Shown here piece after piece: positions 1-6,353 of a DNA stretch of 16,470 nt. The translations under genes and the position numbers were made by a program. A model generated the notes under the pieces. That model did not search any database and was not told the origin of the DNA. It worked only from the letters and a program-made list of their open reading frames with translations. Each line of letters opens with the position of its first letter. Within the stretch, counting starts at the first letter, position 1. The DNA is from an uncultured Oscillospiraceae bacterium. Its GTDB lineage: Bacteria > Bacillota_A > Clostridia > Oscillospirales > Oscillospiraceae. Where the stretch lies: NCBI GenBank assembly GCA_944386965.1, contig CALXDE010000131.1:1-16470 (forward strand). Direction: 5' to 3'.

Positions 1-81
1 GCCATCGGGGTGGGCTTCGGCCTCTACCCGGCGGTGAAGGCCTCGGGCCTCCAGCCGGTGGACGCCCTGCGGGCGGACTGA
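1..81 (+). CDS. C-terminal end of an ABC transporter permease (MacB/FtsX type), cut by the window edge
   Basis: Only the last 26 codons are present, read in frame 1 and ending in TGA at 79-81. The peptide contains GLYPAVKASGLQPVDALR, which matches the usual end of FtsX/MacB-family permeases: a last membrane helix followed by a P-A-x-K-A-x-x-L-x-P-x-x-A-L-R tail. In this family the tail follows the final transmembrane helix and faces the cytoplasm. These permeases export macrolides, peptides or lipoproteins with a partner ATPase that would lie to the left of the window. The substrate cannot be told from this fragment. The next candidate gene begins 38 nt downstream with no terminator hairpin visible between them. 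Confidence 0.8.
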   Translation, partial: AIGVGFGLYPAVKASGLQPVDALRAD

Positions 82-119
82 CGGCCGGCAGACAAATGAC
101 AATGGGAGGCGAATGACAC

Positions 120-209
120 ATGGTCAAGCGAGTCGCCCAAACCGCGCTGTTTCTTCTCCTGCTGCTGGGGGCCTACTCTCTGGTGCTGGCCGCAGCGGGA
201 GCTGTATAA
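120..209 (+). CDS. possible 29-residue single-pass membrane peptide
   Basis: This is a short reading frame from ATG 120 to TAA 207-209. A GGGAGG ribosome binding site at 104-109 lies 10 nt before the start. The peptide begins MVKRVAQT (two basic residues) and continues with a leucine/alanine-rich stretch of about 20 residues (ALFLLLLLGAYSLVLAAAGA), so it would form one membrane helix or an uncleaved signal sequence. I do not recognise a family. It sits between the permease end and the SLH gene. An overlapping frame from ATG 113 is much less hydrophobic and is less likely. The case rests on the ribosome binding site and the hydrophobic profile only. Confidence 0.35.
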   Translation: MVKRVAQTALFLLLLLGAYSLVLAAAGAV

Positions 210-243
210 GATTTTTGCTGCAAACAAAAGGGAGGAATCCACC

Positions 244-2556
244 ATGAGACGAAAACTTTTTCTGCTGGCCCTGTGTCTGGCCCTGTGCCTGACGGCCCTG
301 CCCGCCGGGGCGGAGGCGGCCTTCACGGACATCACCGACCAGACCATGGCCACCGCCGCCGCCGCGCTGGAGGGCATGGGGGTAGTGTCCGGGGCCTCGG
401 ACACCACGTTCAACCCCACCGGCAGTCTGAGCCGGGCCCAGCTGTGCGCCATGCTGGTGGGCGCCGCCGGGCTCTCCAGCCAGGTGAGCACCTATGCACG
501 AAAAACCCTGTTCTCCGACGTATCCCCCTCCGCCTGGTACAACGGCTATGTGAATCTGGCCTACAGCCAGGGCCTGGTCAGCGGCAAGGGCAACGGCACC
601 TTCGGGCCCGAGGAAGCTGTGACCTATGGGGAGATGGCCACCAGCCTTCTGCGCATGCTGGGCTACACCAGCGCGCAGGTGGGGGCGGTCTGGCCATTGG
701 ACTACACCGCCTACTGCGACGAGCTGGGCCTCTCCGAGGGCCTCTCCCTGGACGCCTACGACAATCTCAACCGGGGGCAGGGCGCGGTGCTGCTCTACCG
801 GGCGCTGAAGGCGCCGGTCAGCGGCTCCACCCAGTCCTACTACGAGACGATTGAGGGCGTCTCCTCTGTGGAGGAGGCCATCCTCCTGGACGGGAACGCC
901 TCCTACGGCGGCAGCAGCGGCCTGCTGATGGCCTACGCGCCGGCTGGCGGCGGCATCACCTACTACACCCAGAACGACACCAAGAGCGAGGCTCTGGCGG
1001 GATATCTCGGCCACCTGCTCTTTGACAGCAGCGGCCGGGTGCTGGGCTTCCTGCCCGAGGACGGCGGGTATCAGGATCTCACCATCGGCTCCGCCACCGC
1101 CGCGGCGCTGACGGACGCCAAGGGCACCAGCTGCCGCATCTCTGCCGGCGCGGTGGTCATTGCCGGCGGGGAAACCTATGACTACAGCACCACCGGCTAT
1201 CTCCAGCTGAATACCAGGGCCGGGCGGACCGTGCGCCTCTACTATGACGACGACGGCGCCGTCACCTACCTCTACCTCTCCGGCGGCACGGCGGCCAGCT
1301 CCGAGGCCGCGGTGGCCTCCACCACCTCCGCCGCCAGCTCCCTTTCCCGGGCCCTGGAGCTGTCCGGCAAGACCTACACCATCACCAAGAACGGAGCGGC
1401 GGCCAGCAAGGGCGACCTGGCCCAGTACGATGTGGGCTACTACGACGCCGCCACCGCCACGCTGCGGGTGTCCGACTACCGGGTGTCCGGCTTCCTGGCA
1501 CAGGCCTCCCCCAGCGTCACCGCCGCCACCACGCTGACGGTGGCCGGCTGCACCTTCGATGTGCTGGAGTGCGCCTGGGAGACACTGGGAGAGCTGAAGC
1601 TGGGCGACAAGGTGACCCTCCTGCTCACCGACGACGGCAAGGTGGCCGCCGCCTACTCCTCCACGAAGATCCGCGCCGAGATGATCGGGATTCTCGCCGA
1701 GGACGGGCGCTCCGTGACCCTTGCCGGCAGCGGCATCACCCTGACGGCGGACACCATGGACTATGAGGAGTCCTCCCTGGGGAGTCTGGTGGAGGTTTCC
1801 GTCGCCTCCGCCTCCGCCCTGCGCTGCAAGGAGGTTTCCTCCTCCGCTTCCAAGACGCTGGATCTGACGGAGAGGACCCTGGGCGATCTGGAGCTGGCCC
1901 CCTCCTGCCTGATCTACGAGTGGGCGGGCAGCGGCCGCGTCTACGACCTGGAGGGCAACGAGGGCGCGTCCTCCACGGATTTCTCCGCCATCACCTGGAC
2001 GGAGAGCCTGGAGAAGGACGATGTGGCCTATTACCACACCAATTCCGCCGGTCAGGTGGACATGATCCTGCTGGAAAATGTCACCGGCAGTTGCTATGTG
2101 TACGGCAAGATTAACCGCTACTCCGGCGAGGAGGGCATCAACCTGGGCAGCGGCAGCATGGAGGCCTATAACCCGGCAGCCGTGCTGACCAACAGCGCCG
2201 GGCGCAGCGAGAAATACCTGTGCGCCATCTCCAGCTCCACCGACCGCTATGTGGGGATCGCCCTGACGCCCTCCAGCAGCGGCTATGAGCGGGTTTCCAA
2301 TATCCGCCGGCTCCGGACACTGGAGGACCTGGACAGCGGCGACTTCTTCCTGCAGGACGGCGCCTGGTATGTGGAGGCCAAAGGGAACGAGTACCGCGTA
2401 TCCGACCAGGTGGAGATCCACCTCAGCGATGCGGATATGTGGCTCAGCGGGGCGGACGGACTTGCCTCCGTCCTGGCGGACGGCTACGAGCTGACCCTCT
2501 ACTACGACCGCGCCCCGGATCAGGGAGGCCAGATCCGGATCATCGTGGCGGAATAA
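244..2556 (+). CDS. secreted S-layer homology (SLH) domain protein, 770 aa
   Basis: GGGAGG at 230-235 precedes ATG 244 at good spacing. Residues 1 to about 25 are a signal peptide: MRRK, a leucine-rich core, then a cut near AGAEA-AF. Three SLH modules follow: about 27-77 (starts AFTDITDQ, ends LSRAQLCAML), 90-140 (LFSDVSPSAWYNGYVNLAYSQGL opening; VTYGEMATSLLRML), and a weaker one at 150-188 (LNRGQGAVLLYRAL). SLH modules bind pyruvylated secondary cell-wall polymers, so the protein should sit on the cell surface. Residues 200-770 are rich in Ser, Thr, Gly and Ala with regularly spaced beta-strand-like stretches. They match no enzyme family I can name and lack an obvious catalytic motif. A structural, adhesive or polymer-organising role is possible but unproven. 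No sortase motif is seen. The gene is followed by a strong hairpin. Confidence 0.88.
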   Translation: MRRKLFLLALCLALCLTALPAGAEAAFTDITDQTMATAAAALEGMGVVSGASDTTFNPTGSLSRAQLCAMLVGAAGLSSQVSTYARKTLFSDVSPSAWYNGYVNLAYSQGLVSGKGNGTFGPEEAVTYGEMATSLLRMLGYTSAQVGAVWPLDYTAYCDELGLSEGLSLDAYDNLNRGQGAVLLYRALKAPVSGSTQSYYETIEGVSSVEEAILLDGNASYGGSSGLLMAYAPAGGGITYYTQNDTKSEALAGYLGHLLFDSSGRVLGFLPEDGGYQDLTIGSATAAALTDAKGTSCRISAGAVVIAGGETYDYSTTGYLQLNTRAGRTVRLYYDDDGAVTYLYLSGGTAASSEAAVASTTSAASSLSRALELSGKTYTITKNGAAASKGDLAQYDVGYYDAATATLRVSDYRVSGFLAQASPSVTAATTLTVAGCTFDVLECAWETLGELKLGDKVTLLLTDDGKVAAAYSSTKIRAEMIGILAEDGRSVTLAGSGITLTADTMDYEESSLGSLVEVSVASASALRCKEVSSSASKTLDLTERTLGDLELAPSCLIYEWAGSGRVYDLEGNEGASSTDFSAITWTESLEKDDVAYYHTNSAGQVDMILLENVTGSCYVYGKINRYSGEEGINLGSGSMEAYNPAAVLTNSAGRSEKYLCAISSSTDRYVGIALTPSSSGYERVSNIRRLRTLEDLDSGDFFLQDGAWYVEAKGNEYRVSDQVEIHLSDADMWLSGADGLASVLADGYELTLYYDRAPDQGGQIRIIVAE

Positions 2557-2608
2557 AAGCGGCCGGGGCGCCTTCCGCCCGCCCGGATACTGACCCGGCG
2601 AGAACCCA

Positions 2609-2651
2609 AACCGCCGCCGCGTCCCTCGGTTCGGGGGATGCGGCGGCGGTT
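2609..2651 (+). terminator. hairpin downstream of the SLH gene, probable transcription terminator
   Basis: The outer arms AACCGCCGCCGC (2609-2620) and GCGGCGGCGGTT (2640-2651) are perfectly complementary. The inner bases 2621-2628 and 2632-2639 continue the stem with two G-T wobbles, leaving a 3-nt loop. That makes a 20-bp stem, 52 nt after the SLH stop codon. The tail on the + strand has few T residues (TTGCTGTCA), so it is not a textbook intrinsic terminator. Confidence 0.5.
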
Positions 2652-2685
2652 GCTGTCACGGCCCCTCGGACTGCGCCGGAGAGGA

Positions 2686-2725
2686 AAACAGCCAGGGCCA
2701 CGCGCCTGCGTGGCCCTGGCTGTTT
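2686..2725 (-). terminator. strong palindromic terminator between convergent genes
   Basis: The arms at 2686-2703 (starts AAACAGCCAGG) and 2708-2725 form a perfect 18-bp stem with a 4-nt GCCT loop. On the minus strand the stem ends in CTGTTTT, which gives the U tract for the operon whose last gene stops at 2759. On the + strand it ends in GTTTGT, so it may also catch read-through from the SLH gene. Confidence 0.75.
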
Positions 2726-2758
2726 GTCGCGTTTGCTGTATGTCACCTGTCCGGCTTC

Positions 2759-4054
2759 TCAGCCGACAGAGTCCCCGCTCTCCGCCTGGGCCGCTTCCAG
2801 CGTTCCGATGCTGGCCGCGGGCTGGATGGCCTCCAGGATGGACGCGCAGTCCGCGGCGGCCTGCTCCGCCTTCCCAGCGGTCCGCTCGTCCCAGGTGGGG
2901 TCCGCCAGGACGGCGGCGGTGTCCAGCAGCGCAAACCGCTCCGCCGCGCCGGCCTCCCGGTCCAGCATCAGCATGGGGGCATAGGAGCAGCCGGTGACGG
3001 CGCTCTCCCCGGTGACGTTGTCCCGGGTCAGCTCCAGGTTCAGCACGGCAGTGGTGTCGGTCAGGGGATCGTTCTGGGAGGAGATGAAGTTCCCCAGGGA
3101 GTAGCACACAAAGGCCGTGCGGCTCTCCCCGCTCTCGTCGGTGACGGTCCGCATCTCCATGGGCTGGGGCACGTGGGAGTGGCCGCCCAGGATGATGTCC
3201 GCCCCGTTGGCGATCAGAAAGTCCGCCACCTGCTCCTGGTAGGCGTTCTGACTGGTGTGGTACTCCAGGCCCCAGTGGATCATCACGGCCACAAGGTCCG
3301 TGTCCAGGGCCTCCGCCGCCGCCAGGTCCGCCTGCATCCGCGCCTCGTCGGGCTGGGAGAGGCTGGTGAGATAGTCGGTGTTGAAGAGGTTCACCGCGAA
3401 GGGGGCGTCCTTGGGCAGCGGAATGCCGTTGGTCCCGTAGGTATAACCCAGGAACGCCACGGAGATGCCCCCCACGTCCGCCACGGCGATGTTGGCGTCC
3501 GCCTCCTCCTGGGTGCGGCTGGTGCCCACGTGGGCAAGGCCCGCCTCGTCCAGCACGTCCAGTGTCCGGCACAGGCCGGAGAAGCCCTTGTCCAGACAGT
3601 GATTGTTGGCGGTGAGCAGCAAATCAAACCCCATGGCCTTCAGATCGTAGGCCAGGTCGTCCGGGGAGTTGAAAGCCGGATAGCCGGAGTAGTTGGGCCC
3701 TCCGGCCAGGGTCGTCTCCAGGTTGGCCACGGCGTAGTCCGCCGCGGACACATAGGGTTCCGCCCCGGCCATGATCCGGCCGTAGTCATAGCGGCCGGCG
3801 GCCTCGTCCCAGGCGTCGTTGGTGACGGGCATGTGGCTCATCACGTCCCCGCACACCGCCAGGGTGGCCACTGTGGGCTCCGGCGGCTCCGGTTCCTCCG
3901 GCTCTTCCGGCTCCACAGGGACCGTGGGCGCGGGCGGCTCCTCCACGCCGCCGGCGGGAACCTCCTCCGCGGGCTGGGCGGCGCAGCCCGCCAGCAGCGC
4001 CAGGGCCAGCGCCAGGCCGGCCAGTGTAAGCTTACTTTGTGACAGCATAGACAT
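2759..4054 (-). CDS. CapA-family (poly-gamma-glutamate synthesis type) metallophosphatase-fold lipoprotein, 431 aa
   Basis: The N-terminus has a lipoprotein signal with lipobox L21-A-G-C24, so the mature protein should be tethered to the outer face of the membrane. A Pro/Glu-rich linker follows (about 37-61, repeated EPE units). From about residue 64 the PGA_cap / CapA domain is clear, with metallophosphatase-like motifs in order: CGDVMSHMP (68-76), NLETTLAG (111-118), TANNHCLDKG (148-157), HWGLEYH (260-266) and GGHSHVPQPME (290-300). The Asp, Asn and His residues expected to bind metal are present. In Bacillus, CapA works in poly-gamma-glutamate capsule export, but most family members lie outside cap operons and their substrate is unknown. 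No capB or capC is nearby. The start at 4054 is chosen because GGGGAG (4065-4070) lies 10 nt upstream; ATG 4048 is an alternative. It overlaps the upstream gene by 23 nt, so translation is probably coupled. Confidence 0.88.
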   Translation of the reverse strand: MSMLSQSKLTLAGLALALALLAGCAAQPAEEVPAGGVEEPPAPTVPVEPEEPEEPEPPEPTVATLAVCGDVMSHMPVTNDAWDEAAGRYDYGRIMAGAEPYVSAADYAVANLETTLAGGPNYSGYPAFNSPDDLAYDLKAMGFDLLLTANNHCLDKGFSGLCRTLDVLDEAGLAHVGTSRTQEEADANIAVADVGGISVAFLGYTYGTNGIPLPKDAPFAVNLFNTDYLTSLSQPDEARMQADLAAAEALDTDLVAVMIHWGLEYHTSQNAYQEQVADFLIANGADIILGGHSHVPQPMEMRTVTDESGESRTAFVCYSLGNFISSQNDPLTDTTAVLNLELTRDNVTGESAVTGCSYAPMLMLDREAGAAERFALLDTAAVLADPTWDERTAGKAEQAAADCASILEAIQPAASIGTLEAAQAESGDSVG

Positions 4055-5912
4055 ATTGACTGATCTCCCCGCAGATTGCGTAAATTCCCCGCTCGTCCTT
4101 GGCCCCGCTGGCCCCCACGGTGAGGACCACCACCCCGTCGCCGGTGTCCGGGTCATAGGACATGCAGTTGTACACGCCATAGGCGCTTCCCGTGTGGTAA
4201 TAGAGTGTCTCCCGGCCGTAGATATCCTTCTGGCAGCGCAGGGGCAGGCCCTGGTACGTCCCGTCGGAGAGCTGGGTGGGATCGATGGTTTCCATCAACT
4301 CCACCGTCTCCGGCTCCACCAGCTGCAGCCCCTCATAGTTCCCGTCGTTGGCCAGCAGCGCGTCGATCTTCGCCAGGTCCGAGACGCTGATGGTGAGGCC
4401 GCCGGCAAAGTAGCTGCCCGAAGCGCCCGGCGTGTCGGGCGAGTGGAGATTTCGCTGGGTGGAGACGGAGCGGGCCACGCCGCCGCCGTGGTAGACCAGT
4501 GTCACCAGACGGGAGCTGTCCTCCAGGTCCCCGGCAGCGAAGGCCCCGTCGATCCCCATAACGTCAAAGAGGTCCCGGCGCAGCAGGTCGTTCATGCACA
4601 TGCCGGAGGCCAGCTCGATGGTCTGGCCCAGGACGCCGAAGGCGTAGTTGTTATAGGACCAGGAGGAGATGGCCCCGGGCTGCATGCGGCTGAAGCCGCC
4701 GCTGGCCAGGCGGGAGCGCACCGCGCCATAGCTGTATGAGGCGCCGTCCCCCAGGTTGCTGATGGAGGAGGTGTGGGACAGCATGGACCGCAGCGTCACC
4801 GGGATGTCCGGATAGTAGGGGTTCACGGCGCTGACGCCCCAGTAGTCCCCGATGGACACGTCCAGGTCCACCACCCCCTGCTCCCGCAGGAGCATGGTTT
4901 CCAGGCCGATGAGCACCTTGGAGATGGAGGCCACCCGCATGCGGTGGTCGGCGGTCATGGGATCGCTGCCCCGGGTGGCCCAGCCGGAGGCAAAGGTGTC
5001 GGTCACCTCGCCGTCCTCTACCACCGCTACCTGGACGCCCACCGCGCCGTACTTCTCCGCGGCGGCGTCCACCGCCGCCTGGATGGCGTCGTGATTGGCA
5101 CGACTGGCGCTGTTCACCGGCGTCCGGCTGTCCGAAGCCGCCAGCTCCACGGCCAGGGGCTCGTCCTCCACAGCGGCTACAAACGCCACCAGGACCTGGG
5201 CAAACTGCGACCGGGAAACCGGAAGATCCGGATAAATGGTGTCGGTGATCAGGGCATCATACAGGCCCTCCTCCACAGCCCAGGCCACCGCCTCCCGGGC
5301 AAAGGAGGCCACAGACGCGCCATCCCGATAGGCGCTCAGATCCCCGGAGGACCGGGGCCCATACCCCAAAAGCCCCGCCTGGCGCCAGAGCAGGATCGCC
5401 AGCTCCGCCCGGGTCACCCGCCGGTTTGGAGCGAAGGTGCCGTCCGCGTTGCCGGTGATGACGCCCGAGCGGACCGCCCAGGCCACCGCCTCGGCATACC
5501 AGTCATCCGCCGCCACATCGGGGAAGGCCGGCGCCGTCTCCAGCTTCTCCTCGGCGCCGGAGGCCTCCGGCGCCATGCGCTGCAGCAGCGCGGCGACCTC
5601 CGCCCGGGTCAGCAGAGCGTCCGGATCAAACTGGCCGCCGCCGACCCCCTCCATAATGCCCAGATACGCGGCATAGCGGGCCGCATCCTGGGCCGGACCG
5701 TTCCCCGGCAGATCGGTGAAGGAGACGGAGCGGATCGTCTCCAGTGTCAATCTCTCCTCCTCATCCTCCAAGTCCTCTTCTTCCAGATCAGCCGCCGGTT
5801 CAGCAGCCGCCGCCGGCCCGTCCGCGGAACCGGGCAGCGCCGCCGCCAGCAAGACGGCGGCCAGTGCCAGACATCCCAGCGCAGCCAGCAGAATTGTGCG
5901 TGTTTTGCCCAT
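4032..5912 (-). CDS. SLH-anchored serine beta-lactamase-family (class C / penicillin-binding-like) protein, 626 aa
   Basis: ATG 5912 follows AGGGAG at ideal spacing; an upstream ATG at 5963 lacks a comparable site. Residues 1 to about 31 form a signal peptide, and 38-55 an acidic linker. Three SLH modules follow (about 64-112, 128-178 and 195-250), anchoring the protein to the cell wall. Residues 275-626 form a beta-lactamase/transpeptidase-like domain with the three catalytic motifs of the class C group: S329-I-S-K332 (nucleophile and general base), Y420-N-N422 and H573-T-G575 (in place of KTG). Such proteins include D-amino-acid peptidases, DD-carboxypeptidases and esterases, so antibiotic resistance should not be assumed. 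Export together with wall anchoring and a lipoprotein neighbour point to work on the peptidoglycan or surface polymers. It is first in an operon with the CapA-like gene. Confidence 0.9.
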   Translation of the reverse strand: MGKTRTILLAALGCLALAAVLLAAALPGSADGPAAAAEPAADLEEEDLEDEEERLTLETIRSVSFTDLPGNGPAQDAARYAAYLGIMEGVGGGQFDPDALLTRAEVAALLQRMAPEASGAEEKLETAPAFPDVAADDWYAEAVAWAVRSGVITGNADGTFAPNRRVTRAELAILLWRQAGLLGYGPRSSGDLSAYRDGASVASFAREAVAWAVEEGLYDALITDTIYPDLPVSRSQFAQVLVAFVAAVEDEPLAVELAASDSRTPVNSASRANHDAIQAAVDAAAEKYGAVGVQVAVVEDGEVTDTFASGWATRGSDPMTADHRMRVASISKVLIGLETMLLREQGVVDLDVSIGDYWGVSAVNPYYPDIPVTLRSMLSHTSSISNLGDGASYSYGAVRSRLASGGFSRMQPGAISSWSYNNYAFGVLGQTIELASGMCMNDLLRRDLFDVMGIDGAFAAGDLEDSSRLVTLVYHGGGVARSVSTQRNLHSPDTPGASGSYFAGGLTISVSDLAKIDALLANDGNYEGLQLVEPETVELMETIDPTQLSDGTYQGLPLRCQKDIYGRETLYYHTGSAYGVYNCMSYDPDTGDGVVVLTVGASGAKDERGIYAICGEISQYVYAVTK

Positions 5913-5994
5913 GATTTCTCCCTCTTTCTCTCTATATGGGCGGATACCTGTCCGCTTTGGCAATTCTTGTGGAATCCTGCCGATAGATGACTAC

Positions 5995-6023
5995 AGTGTA
6001 GCGCAATTCGTTCGCGATTACAA
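5995..6023 (-). promoter_or_regulatory. probable sigma-A promoter for the SLH-beta-lactamase / CapA operon
   Basis: Read on the minus strand, TTGTAA (6018-6023) and TACACT (5995-6000) are separated by exactly 17 nt. Each hexamer matches the consensus at 4 of 6 positions. The start codon at 5912 lies about 80 nt downstream, leaving an ordinary leader. The element lies downstream of the orphan terminator at 6055-6091, so the operon should not depend on transcription from further right. Confidence 0.5.
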
Positions 6024-6054
6024 GGCTTCGCCGAAAAGAATTCCCGCAGTTGCG

Positions 6055-6091
6055 CAAAAAAGGCGCCCGTTTGACCAAGAAACGGACGCCT
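6055..6091 (-). terminator. intrinsic terminator on the minus strand with no coding gene in front of it
   Basis: On the minus strand the arms AGGCG-t-CCGTTT and AAACGG-g-CGCCT pair over 11 bp with one mismatch and a 7-nt loop (CTTGGTC), directly followed by six T residues (the A run 6055-6060 on +; the next adenine, 6061, pairs in the stem). This is the classic form of a Rho-independent terminator. No convincing minus-strand protein gene lies between it and the aminotransferase start at 6354, so it probably ends a short non-coding or leader RNA. Confidence 0.7.
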
Positions 6092-6240
6092 GTCAGGCGG
6101 GAAAATCTGCCGGCAAAACCTGCCGCGCCGCGTCACACAGAGGTCCTCCCCGCCGATCCCCGCAAGCCGGGCCGGGCGGCGCCACCCGCGGCCGCATCCC
6201 CTTGCCGTCTGAAGCATCCCGCCGTTTTATATTGTTTTTT
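6055..6240 (-). ncRNA. candidate structured small RNA (about 185 nt) ending at the orphan terminator
   Basis: This is an inference from three things seen together. There is a good minus-strand promoter at 6247-6275, a GC-rich body with internal pairing, and an intrinsic terminator at 6055-6091. Pairings visible in the body are GGCGGGA (6217-6223 on minus) with TCCCGCC (6096-6102), GCAAG with CTTGC flanking a CGGGTG/CGCCCG hairpin, and CGGCA/TGCCG closing a short hairpin. The 7-bp long-range pair would close the structure just before the terminator. I do not recognise 6S, SRP, RNase P or tmRNA sequence features, nor a known riboswitch. The alternative is an attenuated 5' leader of the downstream operon, although that operon appears to have its own promoter. 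Confidence 0.28.
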
Positions 6241-6242
6241 CC

Positions 6243-6282
6243 TATCATTATGATACAAACTATTTATTTTGCAAATAAATAG
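6243..6282. promoter_or_regulatory. operator region: ATGATA/TATCAT dyad plus a 10-bp-arm palindrome
   Basis: Two dyads lie side by side. TATCAT-t-ATGATA spans 6243-6255. CTATTTATTT (6260-6269) and AAATAAATAG (6273-6282) form a second perfect inverted repeat around TGC. Relative to the start site predicted from the + promoter (about 6303), their centres fall near -54 and -32, which resembles the paired recognition and activation sites of LysR-type regulators. The first dyad is the same motif as the one between the LysR gene and the pxp operon. Confidence 0.5.
6247..6275 (-). promoter_or_regulatory. putative minus-strand promoter facing away from the aminotransferase
   Basis: On the minus strand TTTGCA (6270-6275) and CATAAT (6247-6252, 5 of 6 matches to TATAAT) are 17 nt apart. 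It overlaps the -35 region of the + promoter for the aminotransferase because the sequence there is palindromic. It would drive the candidate small RNA ending at 6055. The dyad ATGATA/TATCAT covers its -10 element. Confidence 0.4.
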
Positions 6283-6296
6283 AAAGGGTCTATAAT
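6268..6296 (+). promoter_or_regulatory. promoter of the aminotransferase gene
   Basis: A perfect TATAAT (6291-6296) lies 17 nt after TTTGCA (6268-6273), which matches TTGACA at 4 of 6 positions. The start codon is at 6354. The weak -35 lies inside a 10-bp-arm palindrome, as expected for a promoter that needs an activator. Confidence 0.6.
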
Positions 6297-6353
6297 AATC
6301 CCAGAATCAGTTTCGCTTTGGATTCACAACACGGCAAAGGGAGGAAAACCGGT

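Noticed and set aside
205..210. TATAAG as a -10 element for the SLH gene
   Set aside because: No acceptable -35 hexamer lies 16-18 nt upstream, and it overlaps the end of the small reading frame; the support is too weak to list.
124..2421. Very long open frame on the minus strand opposite the SLH gene (765 codons)
   Set aside because: It is rich in Gly, Ala, His and Gln with no domain, and mirrors the GC-biased third positions of the real gene; it has no supporting ribosome binding site. The SLH gene has a signal peptide, SLH motifs and a ribosome binding site.
3873..3930. Repeated CCGGCTCC-like units as a DNA repeat element
   Set aside because: They encode the Pro/Glu linker of the CapA-like lipoprotein, and the repetition is explained by the protein sequence.
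5913..5963. Upstream ATG extending the SLH-beta-lactamase protein by 17 residues
   Set aside because: The extension would bury the signal peptide behind charged residues, and the AGGGAG site fits ATG 5912.
6170..6200. T-box-like sequence (GGGTGGCGCCGCC on the minus strand) upstream of the orphan terminator
   Set aside because: It lacks the conserved A of the GGGTGGNACCGCG box and lies about 85 nt from the terminator rather than adjacent to it. No specifier loop could be recognised, and no aminoacyl-tRNA or amino acid gene follows.
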